A DNA stretch of 26,093 bases from JAWBSP01 sp964632175 (GCA_964632175.1 CAZWBJ010000014.1:1-26093); one strand, 5' to 3'. Counted from the first letter of the stretch, positions 1-7,745 are shown. The notes: generated by a model not told the origin, from the sequence alone. A program made the numbers and translations.

Positions 1-540
1 GGGGGTGCCTGGACGGAGTTCACCGGAGCCAGGACGACGGCCGATGCGGAGGGAAGCTGGGTGACCAATGTGGACCTCACGGCGTACAGGGGTAAGAGCG
101 TCGGAATCAGGGTGAGGGCGGTGGACAGGGCGGGGAACGAGGGAGAGTTCCACACCTACGGATACGTGCTCTTCGACGACAGCAAGCCGATTGTCACCAT
201 CAAGCCCGAGTACAAGCAGTTCAGCACGGACAAGAACTCGGTCCTCATCGAGGGAACGGTGAGCAAGGATCCGTGGGAGAGCTACGACGACATCACCCTC
301 ACGGTCAGCCCCGCCACGGCAGCGGTTAACTTCAACCGCGTCACGGGCGCCTTCACCGTGAGCGCTCCGGTGAGCGAGGGAACGAACCTCATCACCGTGG
401 AGGCCGTGGATCTGGTGGGCAACCGCGGGAGCGACACTGCCGTGGTCATCAGGACCGTCACACCCTGGGCCACCTACGCCACCATTCTAGTGGTCATAGC
501 GCTGGTGCTGGCTGCGGTCGCCATCTTCAGGAAGAAGTAG
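1..540 (+). CDS. C-terminal part of a cell-surface protein with Ig-like domains and a membrane anchor (5' end outside window)
   Basis: The frame is open from base 1, so the gene starts upstream; 179 residues are visible. The visible part begins with a fibronectin/Ig-like beta segment (about residues 20-50, ending in a VRAVDRAGNEG motif). A second beta-rich unit follows (about 75-155, with GTNLITVEAVDLVGNRG), a pattern typical of repeated Ig-like or glucodextranase-B-like domains in archaeal surface proteins. The last 25 residues are a single hydrophobic helix (ATILVVIALVLAAVAIF) ended by RKK. That is a classic C-terminal anchor with the protein body outside the cell. It could be an S-layer protein, an adhesin or a secreted enzyme; the missing N-terminus would decide. 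The surface-anchored fold is well supported, the function is unknown. Confidence 0.8.
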   Translation, partial: GGAWTEFTGARTTADAEGSWVTNVDLTAYRGKSVGIRVRAVDRAGNEGEFHTYGYVLFDDSKPIVTIKPEYKQFSTDKNSVLIEGTVSKDPWESYDDITLTVSPATAAVNFNRVTGAFTVSAPVSEGTNLITVEAVDLVGNRGSDTAVVIRTVTPWATYATILVVIALVLAAVAIFRKK

Positions 541-556
541 GGAAGACACCCAACCG

Positions 557-585
557 GTTTTGGTTTTTTCTTTTTTCTCTTTTCT
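557..585 (+). terminator. T-rich archaeal-type terminator
   Basis: A run of nearly pure T (three long T blocks broken only by single G or C bases) begins about 17 bases after the stop of the surface protein gene. Archaeal RNA polymerase terminates at such non-template T tracts without needing a hairpin. It ends at the stop codon of the convergent diadenylate cyclase gene, so it serves the plus-strand gene only. Confidence 0.6.
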
Positions 586-1352
586 TAAACTTTAGGAGGT
601 CCGATAATGTAGAGTCTCTTGCCCTCCTTGAAAATTCTGATCTTCCGGTCTTCCTCGGAAACGGCCACCCCCACGGCCCCGGTGTCCACCGTCATGGCGC
701 AGACTGCATGGTGCCTGGTGCCCAGACCTTCCAGCCTGACCTCCGCTCGGGGCTTTAGCCGCACACAGGGTGCCAGCACCTCACCGTTCGAGTCAATGAC
801 GAAGGCTCCGTCGAAGGCCTCCGCAAGCCTCCTGAAGAATTCCCAGTGTTTTCTCTCCCAGACCTTGGGCCGTCCCTTCAGCCGGAGGGGGTAAAGATCC
901 TCCGACAGCCTCAGCACCCTCTTGCTGTCCCCCACGAGGAAGGCAGCTCCCACCCCCTTCTCCGAAAGATGCTGGGCAAACTGGATTGTTCCGGCCACGG
1001 CCCTCTCCCGGATCACCAGCGTCCACTCCGGCACCTTTTTGATCTTCCCCACCAGATCCTCCACCCCGCCGTTGAAGCGTGAGAAGATGATCGTCCGTCC
1101 GGGAGGGACGAGCCCGCGGAAGCTGGCCTCCCACACGAGGCAGTCGCTCAGTTCATCGTCGTCCTCCGGCGTGGTGATGTTGAGGAAGATGGCTTGGGGA
1201 ACGACCTTGATCACCTCAGGGTTGTTGGTGAAAATGATGGGATCTCTTCCCCGCGAGGGGAGCGGTTGCGGGGTTTCCAAAAAGATCACCCAATCAAACC
1301 CTAACTCATGCACATACTTAGCAGCCATCTCCGCCGTGGGTGTGGTTTTCAA
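585..1352 (-). CDS. dacZ: Diadenylate cyclase (c-di-AMP synthase), DacZ-type
   Basis: The C-terminal third is a DisA_N (DAC) domain, which joins two ATP into cyclic di-AMP. The catalytic DGA motif is at residues 181-183 and the ligand-binding segment GTRHHA at 211-216, followed by TGAVGVAVSEE. The usual RHR triplet reads RHH here. About 165 residues precede the DAC domain, consistent with the archaeal DacZ layout of a regulatory N-domain plus a C-terminal cyclase. The start is TTG at 1352: a strong Shine-Dalgarno (GGAGGAG, 1357-1363 on the minus strand) sits just upstream, while the first ATG would begin at residue 9. An AT-rich TATA-like stretch lies near 1380-1390. No transmembrane segment is visible, so it is probably cytosolic. 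In archaea c-di-AMP is linked to osmotic and potassium control, but no such target gene is in this window. Confidence 0.85.
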   Translation of the reverse strand: MKTTPTAEMAAKYVHELGFDWVIFLETPQPLPSRGRDPIIFTNNPEVIKVVPQAIFLNITTPEDDDELSDCLVWEASFRGLVPPGRTIIFSRFNGGVEDLVGKIKKVPEWTLVIRERAVAGTIQFAQHLSEKGVGAAFLVGDSKRVLRLSEDLYPLRLKGRPKVWERKHWEFFRRLAEAFDGAFVIDSNGEVLAPCVRLKPRAEVRLEGLGTRHHAVCAMTVDTGAVGVAVSEEDRKIRIFKEGKRLYIIGPPKV

Positions 1353-1400
1353 CTTTCTCCTCCCACACCCCCGCTAGCCGATATTTTTTCTCGTTTCCGC

Positions 1401-1940
1401 TTAAATCCTTTGCGCCGGAAAGCTTCTTCCCCTCGTGTCGACCGTCACCACTAGGGGGCCGAATCCTTCGACCTCGAGCGCCCACATGGCCTCCGGCCCC
1501 AGCTCCTCCCAGTAGACCTCCCTCACCCTCTTCACGAAGCTGGCCGCCAGAGCACCAGCCCCACCCGTAAAGCTCAGGTAGACGCACCCCAGCCCCGCGA
1601 CCTCCCTCGCCGCTCGCTGGCCTATCCCCCCCTTCCCGATCATCAAGCGCGCCCCCGTCTTCCTCAAAAGCTCCGCATGCAGGTTATCCAGCCTGGAGCT
1701 AGTGGTGGGGCCGCAAGAGAGAACCCGGTACTCTCCCCCCACTTTCCTCACCAGAGGTCCGCAGTGATACAGGGCCTGACCCCTGAGATCCACTGGCAGT
1801 TTCTTCCTATTCTCCAGCGTCTCTAGAATCCTCTGATAAGTCCTGTCCCTGGCGGTGAAGAGAACCCCCGTCAAGCTCACGAGGGAGCCTGCTTTCAGCC
1901 TCCTGATCTCCTCCCCCACCGGCGTGAAGATTTCCCTCAT
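1401..1940 (-). CDS. Fumarate hydratase class I, beta subunit (C-terminal domain protein)
   Basis: This 179-residue protein matches the C-terminal domain of iron-sulfur class I fumarase or L-tartrate dehydratase, made as a separate subunit in many archaea. Diagnostic segments are HCGPLV (about residue 59), SCGPTTSSRLD (about 75-85), the GKGG turn (about 102-105) and YLSFTGGAGALAA (about 121-133). Its ATG overlaps the stop codon of the alpha-subunit gene by 4 bp, so the two are translationally coupled and should form one enzyme. Fumarate/malate interconversion is the likely reaction. L-tartrate dehydratase is the main alternative, because the two enzymes share this subunit architecture. Confidence 0.88.
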   Translation of the reverse strand: MREIFTPVGEEIRRLKAGSLVSLTGVLFTARDRTYQRILETLENRKKLPVDLRGQALYHCGPLVRKVGGEYRVLSCGPTTSSRLDNLHAELLRKTGARLMIGKGGIGQRAAREVAGLGCVYLSFTGGAGALAASFVKRVREVYWEELGPEAMWALEVEGFGPLVVTVDTRGRSFPAQRI

Positions 1941-2743
1941 TGGAAGATCCGCACCTTCCCTTTCCTCATCCTCAGGAAGGCCCGCCTAGCCACCCAGCAC
2001 TGCAGGCTCAGCGCGACGGGGAGGGTGGCCCGGTGGCAGGGTGCCTTCAGTATTCTTACCCCCAGAACGGTTGTCCTCCCACCGAGACCCATCGGCCCGA
2101 TCCCCAGCCTGTTCGCCCTTTCCATGATCTCCTTTTCGAGGGGTTCGGGAGGCCCCAGCGGCTTCAGAAGGGCCTTTCTGGAAAGCATGCAAGCCTCCTC
2201 GGCAGTGCCCCCGATGCCCAAACCCACCACCACCGGCGGGCAGGGTTTTCCCCCCGCCTCCTTCAGGGTGGAGAGGACGGCCTCCACGATGCCCTCCCGG
2301 TCTCCCGGTCTCAGGAGGAAGAGCCTGCTCCAGTTCTCGCTTCCCCCTCCCTTCACCAGCAGGTCGATCTCGAGCTCCTTCCCCCCGCACTCCGGGTAGA
2401 GGCCGAACCAGGGCTTTTCCTCTCCGGTGAGGGGATCCAAGGTGTTTGGGCGAAGGGGAATCTCTCTCGAGGCGAGCTCCACCCCTTTCTCGATCTCGTC
2501 CGCCACCGTCTCGGCTAGGGCAGCCGGTCTGACGAAAAAAGAAAGGATCCCCGTGTCTTGGCAGATGGGCACTTTCTTCTCGGCGGCGAGGGAGAGGTTC
2601 TTGAGCATGCAGTCCAGCTGGATTTTGGCCATTTGGTTCCTTTCCTTCCTCCTCGCCTCCTCGAGGGCGCGGGTTATCTCGCGGGGGAGCCGGGTCTCGG
2701 CCAGCCCTATCATCTCGGCGATGGGGCGGAAGAGCTCCACCAT
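1937..2743 (-). CDS. Fumarate hydratase class I, alpha subunit
   Basis: This 268-residue protein is the catalytic, iron-sulfur-binding half of a two-subunit class I fumarase. PICQDTG (59-65) supplies one cluster cysteine, C168 in KPCPP probably a second, and C236 in APCHRATLPVA is a candidate third. The substrate-binding GGGSEN segment is at 132-137 and GPMGLGGRTTVLGV at 216-229. It is transcribed from the short region shared with ilvD: a TATA-like element (CTTAAAAT on the minus strand, near 2791-2797) lies about 48 bases upstream and AGGAG a few bases before the ATG. The cluster makes the enzyme oxygen-sensitive in known members, which fits an anaerobe. Tartrate dehydratase activity cannot be excluded. 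Confidence 0.88.
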   Translation of the reverse strand: MVELFRPIAEMIGLAETRLPREITRALEEARRKERNQMAKIQLDCMLKNLSLAAEKKVPICQDTGILSFFVRPAALAETVADEIEKGVELASREIPLRPNTLDPLTGEEKPWFGLYPECGGKELEIDLLVKGGGSENWSRLFLLRPGDREGIVEAVLSTLKEAGGKPCPPVVVGLGIGGTAEEACMLSRKALLKPLGPPEPLEKEIMERANRLGIGPMGLGGRTTVLGVRILKAPCHRATLPVALSLQCWVARRAFLRMRKGKVRIFQ

Positions 2744-2801
2744 CCTCTTTTCTCCTGGGGGTTTTGTAGGTCCTAGCGCTCGCGAGCGATTTTAAGCACA
2801 G
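2744..2801. promoter_or_regulatory. Divergent fumarase / ilvD promoter with a 12-bp perfect palindrome
   Basis: Only 58 bases separate the two start codons. CGCTCGCGAGCG at 2777-2788 is a perfect inverted repeat. It directly abuts an AT-rich element (GATTTTAAG, 2788-2796) that can be read as a TATA box in either direction. For fumarase the element is correctly placed, giving a leader of about 24 nt. For ilvD it lies only about 10 bases before the ATG at 2802, so transcription from it would begin near a TTG codon at 2817. The palindrome is well placed to act as an operator affecting both genes; the regulator is unknown. Confidence 0.45.
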
Positions 2802-4502
2802 ATGGAAGTAAATTGGTTGGGGCTGAGGAGCAAAGAGGTTACGGGGGGAGTGGAAGGGCTGCCGCGCAGAGCCTTGCTCAAGGCGGTGGGGCTCACTGAC
2901 ACCGATTTGGAGCGCCCGCTTGTGGCCATCGCCAACTCTTGGAACGAGATAGTTCCCGGGCACGTTCACCTCAGGGAACTGGGAAGAGCGGTGGCCAGGG
3001 GGATAAGGTCGGCCGGAGGAGTACCCCTCGAGTTCAACACGATTGCCATCTGTGACGGGATCGCCATGGGGACCAAGGGGATGTGCTACTCCCTCCCCTC
3101 TAGGGAGGTGATCGCAGACAGCGTGGAGCTCATGCTGGAGGCCCACAGGTTCGACGCCGTGGTGGCAGTCTGCAGCTGTGACAAAATCGTTCCTGGGATG
3201 CTCATGGCCTTGGCGCGCGTCAACCTTCCCTCCATCGTGGTCACGGGAGGCCCCATGCTGCCCGGGGAGTGGAGGGGGGAGAAGCTGGACGTGATCAGCG
3301 CCTTCGAGGCGGTGGGGCGGCTTAAGACCGGAAGGATAGGGCCGAAGGAGGCCAAGGAGATAGAGAACCGGTGCTGCCCGGGTCCAGGCTCGTGCGCGGG
3401 GCTTTTCACCGCCAACACCATGGCATGTCTAACGGAGGCCCTGGGGATGTCCCTCCCGGGCATGGCGACCTGCCACGCGACGGACGCGCGAAAGCTGAGG
3501 CTGGCGGAGGAGAGTGGGAGGCAGGTGATCCAGCTCCTGAAGAGGAACCTGACCCCCAGCAAGATCATGACCAGGCAGGCCTTTGAGAACGCCATTGTGG
3601 TTGACCTGTCTCTTGGGGGCTCCACTAACACGCTGCTGCACCTCCCAGCCATCGCCAGGGAACTGGGGATTACGCTTAGCCTAGAGCTTTTCGACAGGCT
3701 GAGCAGGAGGGTTCCCCAGCTGTGCAGTCTGAGACCTGGGGGCCCACACTTCATGCTGGATCTTGACAGAGCAGGGGGGGTGCCTGCCCTCATGAAGCAG
3801 CTCGGCAGGCTCATCAGGCAGACCTCGCTCACCGTCACGGGCAAGACGGTAAGGGAGAACCTGATCTTCGCTAAGGTTCTGGATTCCGAGGTGATAAGGC
3901 CCCCCACGCGCCCCTACCGCAAGGAGGGGGGTATCGCGGTGCTCTGGGGGACACTCGCACCCAAGGGGGCGGTGATCAAGCTGGCGGGCCTTCCCCCCCG
4001 GCTACTCAGGTTTAGGGGGAGGGCTAGGTTCTTCAAGTCTGAGGAGGAGGCCGTCTCGGCGGTTCTCGCGGGCAGGGTGAAGAGGAAGGAGGTCATCGTG
4101 CTGGCATACGAAGGGCCGAAGGGTGGACCCGGGATGAGGGAGATGCTCTCCCTGACCTCGGTTCTTGTGGGGATGGGTCTCTCGGAAGAGGTGGCCTTGG
4201 TGACGGACGGCAGGTTTTCGGGGGGCACGAGGGGGATTTGTGTGGGGCACGTCTCTCCCGAGGCCGCGGAAGGTGGGCCCATTGCGGCGGTTAGGGATGG
4301 GGACTTCATCCTCATCGACATTCCTAGGAGGAAGCTCGACCTTCAGGTGCCGGAGGACGAGCTGAAGTCCAGGCTGGAGGCCCTCCCCCCCTTTAGGCCC
4401 AAGGTCAGGAAGGGATACCTATCCCTGTACTCCCGTGTGGTATCCTCCGCATCGACTGGGGCGGTGAGGTTGGAGGGTGAGAGGCGACCCCCTAACTCCT
4501 GA
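2802..4502 (+). CDS. ilvD: Dihydroxy-acid dehydratase
   Basis: IlvD dehydrates 2,3-dihydroxy-isovalerate and -methylvalerate to the 2-keto acids in valine, isoleucine and leucine synthesis. Family motifs run the full length of 566 residues: NSWNEIVPGHVHL (about 45-57), CDGIAMG (84-90), SCDKIVPGM (125-133), GPGSCAG (194-200), GGSTNTLLHLPA (about 270-281), YEGPKGGPGM and TDGRFSGGTRG. C126 and C198 are cluster ligands. The first motif reads PGH, as in E. coli IlvD, rather than the cysteine-containing PCN of [2Fe-2S] plant-type enzymes, which suggests an oxygen-labile cluster. ATG 2802 adds about 7 residues compared with many homologs; a TTG at 2817 is an alternative start (see the promoter entry). 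It heads an ilvD-leuC-leuD-PAP2 run with 22 bp to leuC. Confidence 0.95.
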   Translation: MEVNWLGLRSKEVTGGVEGLPRRALLKAVGLTDTDLERPLVAIANSWNEIVPGHVHLRELGRAVARGIRSAGGVPLEFNTIAICDGIAMGTKGMCYSLPSREVIADSVELMLEAHRFDAVVAVCSCDKIVPGMLMALARVNLPSIVVTGGPMLPGEWRGEKLDVISAFEAVGRLKTGRIGPKEAKEIENRCCPGPGSCAGLFTANTMACLTEALGMSLPGMATCHATDARKLRLAEESGRQVIQLLKRNLTPSKIMTRQAFENAIVVDLSLGGSTNTLLHLPAIARELGITLSLELFDRLSRRVPQLCSLRPGGPHFMLDLDRAGGVPALMKQLGRLIRQTSLTVTGKTVRENLIFAKVLDSEVIRPPTRPYRKEGGIAVLWGTLAPKGAVIKLAGLPPRLLRFRGRARFFKSEEEAVSAVLAGRVKRKEVIVLAYEGPKGGPGMREMLSLTSVLVGMGLSEEVALVTDGRFSGGTRGICVGHVSPEAAEGGPIAAVRDGDFILIDIPRRKLDLQVPEDELKSRLEALPPFRPKVRKGYLSLYSRVVSSASTGAVRLEGERRPPNS

Positions 4503-4524
4503 AAAGGTGTTCTCGAGGTGATTT

Positions 4525-5772
4525 ATGCCCACCCTTGCACAGAAGATTCTGGAGCAGCATGCGGGGGAAAAAGCAGAACCGGGAAAAATCGTAGAGGCCA
4601 AAGTTGACTTCGTGATGCTGAACGATATAACGGGTCCGCTGACGCTGGAGGTTCTCAAAAAGGTGGGGAGGGAGGAACCCTGGGATCCCTCGAGGGTGGT
4701 GGTGGTTCTCGACCATCAGTCGCCGGCCTCTTCGGTGGAGGCTGCGGCTGTCCACTCTAGGCTGAGGGAGTTTGCTAAGAGAGGGGTGAGGCTGTTCGAC
4801 GTTGGCGAGGGCGTGTGCCACCAAGTTTTCATGGAGAAAGGGTTTGCCCGACCAGGCTCGCTCGTGGTCGGTGCGGACTCGCACACCTGCACTTACGGCG
4901 CGTTGGGGTGCTTCGCCACCGGGGTGGGCTCCACGGACGCAGCATATGCCCTCCTCCGGGGATCCCTCTGGTTCAGGGTCCCGGAAAATTTCAGGATCGC
5001 CGTGGAGGGCTCTCTCCCCCAGGGAGTCTTTGCCAAGGATCTCATCCTCCATCTCATCGGGGAGCTGGGGAGCGAGGGGGCCTCCTACATGGCGGTGGAA
5101 TTCCAAGGGGAAACCATCTCCAGCCTCGGGGTCTCGGACAGGATGGTTCTTTGCAACATGGGGGTGGAAATGGGGGCGAAGGTAGCTCTGGTGGCCCCCG
5201 ATGCCAAAACGCTGGAGTGGTTTAGGCAAATGGGGGTGGAAGTACCCCTCCTCGCCAGCGACCCGCAGGCGGAGTGGGAGAAGGAGGAGGAGTTTGAGGT
5301 CTCCGAGCTGGAGCCGCAGGTGGCCTGTCCCCCCCGCGTGGACAACGTGAGGGCAGTGGGAGAGGTGGAGGGGGTGGAGATAGATCAGGCCTTCTTGGGA
5401 AGTTGCACCAACGGCAGGCTGGAGGATCTGGTGGAGGCAGCTAGGATTCTGAAGGGGAGGAGGATAAGATCGGGTGTCCGAATGGTGGTCTCTCCCGCCT
5501 CCCGCGAAGTTTACTTGAGGGCGCTGGAGGGAGGGGTGATCAGGATCTTGGTGGAGGCCGGGGCAACGGTGGTGGCCCCTTCCTGCGCGGCCTGCATGGG
5601 TGGGCATGTTGGGATTCTCGGTCCCGGTGAAGTTTGCATCTCCTCCTCCAATAGGAACTTCAGGGGAAGGATGGGGAGCCCGACCGCTGAGATTTACCTG
5701 GCGTCACCCGCAACGGTGGCAGCCTCGGCGGTTGAGGGCCGGATAGCCGATCCGAGGAGATACTATGGCTAG
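4525..5772 (+). CDS. leuC: 3-isopropylmalate dehydratase large subunit
   Basis: This is a 415-residue aconitase-family large subunit of the archaeal LeuC/HacA type. It isomerises 2-isopropylmalate to 3-isopropylmalate with LeuD. The [4Fe-4S] ligands are C294 (GSCTNGR), C354 and C357 (SCAACMG). GADSHTCTYGALG (116-128) and CISSSNRNFRGRMG (371-384) provide active-site His and Arg residues. GAGGTGA at about 4515-4521 is a good Shine-Dalgarno for the ATG. The 3' end overlaps leuD by 8 bp. Homoaconitase activity is the main alternative for this family in archaea. The leucine context and the small-subunit loop (see leuD) favour isopropylmalate. Confidence 0.92.
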   Translation: MPTLAQKILEQHAGEKAEPGKIVEAKVDFVMLNDITGPLTLEVLKKVGREEPWDPSRVVVVLDHQSPASSVEAAAVHSRLREFAKRGVRLFDVGEGVCHQVFMEKGFARPGSLVVGADSHTCTYGALGCFATGVGSTDAAYALLRGSLWFRVPENFRIAVEGSLPQGVFAKDLILHLIGELGSEGASYMAVEFQGETISSLGVSDRMVLCNMGVEMGAKVALVAPDAKTLEWFRQMGVEVPLLASDPQAEWEKEEEFEVSELEPQVACPPRVDNVRAVGEVEGVEIDQAFLGSCTNGRLEDLVEAARILKGRRIRSGVRMVVSPASREVYLRALEGGVIRILVEAGATVVAPSCAACMGGHVGILGPGEVCISSSNRNFRGRMGSPTAEIYLASPATVAASAVEGRIADPRRYYG

Positions 5773-6250
5773 GGCCTGGGTTTTCGGCGACGATGTTTCC
5801 ACGGACGACATCATCGCTGGCAAGTACCTGGTGAAATTGGACCCGGCGGAGCTGGCTGCGCACGTTATGGAAAACTTGGACCCGGAGTTCTGCAGAAAGG
5901 TGAGGGCGGGGGACATCATCGTGGCGGGAAGGAACTTCGGGTGTGGGTCCAGCAGGGAGCACGCCCCTTTGGCCCTCAAGGCCGCAGGCATCTCGGCCGT
6001 GGTGGCTGAATCGTTTGCCAGGATCTTTTACAGGAACAGCATCAACCTAGGCCTTCCCGTACTCGTGGGCAAGGTCAGGGGGGAGTTCCAGTCAGGGGAC
6101 GAGGTGGACCTGAGCTTGGAGCAGTTCACCCTGAAGAACCTGAGGACGGGAAAAGTCTTCGAGCTCGCCAGTCTCCCCCCCTTCATCCTAGAGATCTTGA
6201 GGGCCGGGGGGCTTGTGGAGCACCTGAGGCGATGGAGCGGGAGTGGCTGA
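5765..6250 (+). CDS. leuD: 3-isopropylmalate dehydratase small subunit
   Basis: This is the 161-residue swivel domain of the isomerase. DDVSTDDIIAGKYLV is at 9-23 and GCGSSREHAPLALKAAG at about 59-75, followed by the AESFARIFYRNSINLGLP core. In methanogen enzymes the loop after GK decides the substrate: YLR-type loops accept homoaconitate and YLV-type loops are isopropylmalate-specific. This protein has YLV (21-23), so I infer a leucine-pathway enzyme. The start overlaps leuC by 8 bp and the 3' end overlaps the PAP2 gene by 19 bp, so tight co-expression is expected. Confidence 0.93.
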   Translation: MARAWVFGDDVSTDDIIAGKYLVKLDPAELAAHVMENLDPEFCRKVRAGDIIVAGRNFGCGSSREHAPLALKAAGISAVVAESFARIFYRNSINLGLPVLVGKVRGEFQSGDEVDLSLEQFTLKNLRTGKVFELASLPPFILEILRAGGLVEHLRRWSGSG

Positions 6251-6864
6251 GGAGAGGTCTGGTCGTTTTCCTCTTCTATCTCCTGACTATCAGCTTTGAT
6301 GCCTTCGCCCTCCTCCTCCCCAGACCCTCCGCTGCGGATTCCTTTGACGGGGGAGAGGTCCTCTGGCTTCAGGAGACCCTTCCCAGCGTTCCCTTTGATT
6401 ACCTCTGTCTCGCTTTTTACGTGGCCGGTTACCCCTTCCTTCTCTACGCCACCGCCTGGGTCCTGTCCTCCGACCGGCTGGCCTTCAGGAGGTACTTCCT
6501 CGTTTTCTCCATCTCTCAGTCCTTGGCTATCCTGATCTGGTTCCTCCACCCCTTCGCGCCCCCGAGGCTGGCGGTGAGAGGTGTGAGGTGGGTGAGGGGG
6601 GAGATGTTCGGGTTCAGCGAGCGCTTCAACACCTTCCCCTACGGCGCTTTCCCGAGCATGCACGCCGCCCATGGTCTGGTTTCGCTACTGTTTGTTTGGG
6701 GGGAGAAGGAGTACAGGAAGTGGTGGGTGCTCGTTCTGATCTGCATGGTTCTCTCCTCTCTCTACCTAGGCGAGCACTACTTGGTAGACGTGCTCGGTGG
6801 GTTCATCCTAGGCGGGTCAGTCTTCGGGCTAGTGTCACTGGTCGGCGGCCGGGTTCAGTCCTAG
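6232..6864 (+). CDS. PAP2-superfamily membrane phosphatase / lipid phosphotransferase
   Basis: This 210-residue multi-pass membrane protein has the PAP2 (type 2 phosphatidic acid phosphatase) signature. HPFAPPR (106-112) is a C1-like motif. FPSMHAAHG (140-148) carries the first catalytic histidine, H144. LYLGEHYLVDVLGG (177-190) carries the second, H182, and D186. Hydrophobic helices lie at about 10-29, 57-78, 88-106, 146-156, 164-179 and 187-205. The PSMHAA form resembles the inositol-phosphorylceramide-synthase-like branch (PAP2_3) more than classical phosphatidate phosphatase. Likely substrates are isoprenoid or archaeal lipid phosphates in the membrane. Its ATG lies inside leuD, so it is translated with the leucine genes, although no shared pathway is obvious. 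Confidence 0.8.
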   Translation: MEREWLRRGLVVFLFYLLTISFDAFALLLPRPSAADSFDGGEVLWLQETLPSVPFDYLCLAFYVAGYPFLLYATAWVLSSDRLAFRRYFLVFSISQSLAILIWFLHPFAPPRLAVRGVRWVRGEMFGFSERFNTFPYGAFPSMHAAHGLVSLLFVWGEKEYRKWWVLVLICMVLSSLYLGEHYLVDVLGGFILGGSVFGLVSLVGGRVQS

Positions 6865-6866
6865 TG

Positions 6867-6877
6867 GGCTTTATAGA
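6867..6877 (+). promoter_or_regulatory. TATA box upstream of the winged-helix fragment
   Basis: The sequence GGCTTTATAGA contains a good archaeal TATA element about 27 bases before the ATG at 6901. This placement would give a leaderless transcript. It begins just after the stop of the PAP2 gene, suggesting that the following genes form a separate transcription unit. Confidence 0.45.
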
Positions 6878-6900
6878 AAAGTGGGCAGGGGGACAACCAG

Positions 6901-7233
6901 ATGGTGGAACTCTGCGTAAAGCAAGGGCTCCGCGAGCCGGAGTTCGTGGAGGAGGGCGGTTTCTTCAAGGTGATCATGTACAGGGCCGCCCTCAATGAGC
7001 TCCGACGTCAGATACTGGAGGCAGTGAAGGGAAGAGAAGTCACGAGTGGTGAGGTGGCAAAGGGGCTAGGGATAAACGAAAGACGGCTAGAAAAACATCT
7101 TTCTTCCTTGTGTTGTATGGGCTCAGTCGCGAGAAAGAGGGTGGGGAGGAAAATCCTGTACTATCAGTTTCTGACAGGTGTCAGAACGATGCATAGGGTA
7201 ACATGTTCTAACCGGCGTTATGAAAGTCTTTGA
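6901..7233 (+). CDS. Small winged-helix protein resembling the C-terminal tail of AlbA_2/ATPase-type regulators
   Basis: Residues 1-30 (MVELCVKQGLREPEFVEEGGFFKV) match the linker at the end of the ATPase module of Schlafen/AlbA_2-type transcriptional regulators. Residues 33-90 form a winged helix (ILEAVKGREVTSGEVAKGLGINERRLEKHLSSL). The roughly 350 residues that normally precede this tail are absent. A stop codon lies in frame at 6874-6876, directly upstream, so the protein cannot extend. The TATA box in front suggests the remnant is still expressed. The stretch 7070-7230 is AT-richer than its neighbours, and the 3' end overlaps the nitroreductase start by 14 bp. It is either a decayed regulator or a minimal DNA-binding protein. 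Confidence 0.55.
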   Translation: MVELCVKQGLREPEFVEEGGFFKVIMYRAALNELRRQILEAVKGREVTSGEVAKGLGINERRLEKHLSSLCCMGSVARKRVGRKILYYQFLTGVRTMHRVTCSNRRYESL

Positions 7234-7741
7234 GGCCATCGAGAGCAGGAGAAGTATAAGGGACTACCTCCCCAAACCGGTGGAGCCTTGGAAGCTCAGG
7301 CGCCTTCTCGAGGCCGCTAGGTTGTCTCCTTCCGCCAGGAATCTCCAGCCCTGGGAGCTCGTGGTGGTGACGGACGCGAAGCTGAGGAAGAGGCTCGTTC
7401 TGGCCTGTTTCCTGCAGGGGTTTGTGGGCAAGGCTCCGGTCTTCATAGCGGGTGTGGTGGATCCAAGAAACAAATGGGCCCCCACCGACCTTGCCATAGC
7501 CCTTCAGCAACTCGCTTTGGAGGCCGTGGAGCTTGGACTAGGAACGTGCTGGATCGGGGCCTTCTCGGAGAGGCTCGTGAAGCGTCTGCTGGGCATTCCT
7601 AAGGACAGGAAGGTTTTTGCTTGCATGACCGTCGGTTATCCCGCGAAGGTTCCCAAGCCGAAGCCGAAGAAGCCCCTCGAGAAACTTGCGTACCTCAACC
7701 GGTACGGTATGAGTCTCACGTTTAAGGAAGCCACCCCATAA
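7220..7741 (+). CDS. Nitroreductase-family FMN-dependent oxidoreductase
   Basis: This 173-residue single-domain flavoprotein has the N-terminal FMN signature IESRRSIRDYLPKPVEP (about 7-23) and RLSPSARNLQPWELVVV (about 34-50). The middle helix ALQQLALEAVELGLGTCWIG (about 94-113) and the C-terminal FACMTVGYPAK (about 133-143) are also typical. Such enzymes use NAD(P)H to reduce nitro compounds, quinones or flavins; the natural substrate is unknown. It overlaps the upstream winged-helix gene by 14 bp and is followed after 4 bp by the leuB-like gene, so all three probably share one transcript. It is cytosolic, with no membrane segment. Confidence 0.85.
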   Translation: MKVFEAIESRRSIRDYLPKPVEPWKLRRLLEAARLSPSARNLQPWELVVVTDAKLRKRLVLACFLQGFVGKAPVFIAGVVDPRNKWAPTDLAIALQQLALEAVELGLGTCWIGAFSERLVKRLLGIPKDRKVFACMTVGYPAKVPKPKPKKPLEKLAYLNRYGMSLTFKEATP

Positions 7742-7745
7742 TCCA

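Noticed and set aside
1986..3146. Long minus-strand open frame of 386 codons across the fumarase/ilvD junction
   Set aside because: It overlaps two well-supported genes in other frames, and its composition (rich in Arg, Gly, Pro, His) is that of a GC-rich shadow frame; no domain is visible.
7188..7219. AACATGTT palindrome before the nitroreductase start
   Set aside because: Only 8 bp, with non-matching flanks and inside the upstream coding frame; expected by chance.
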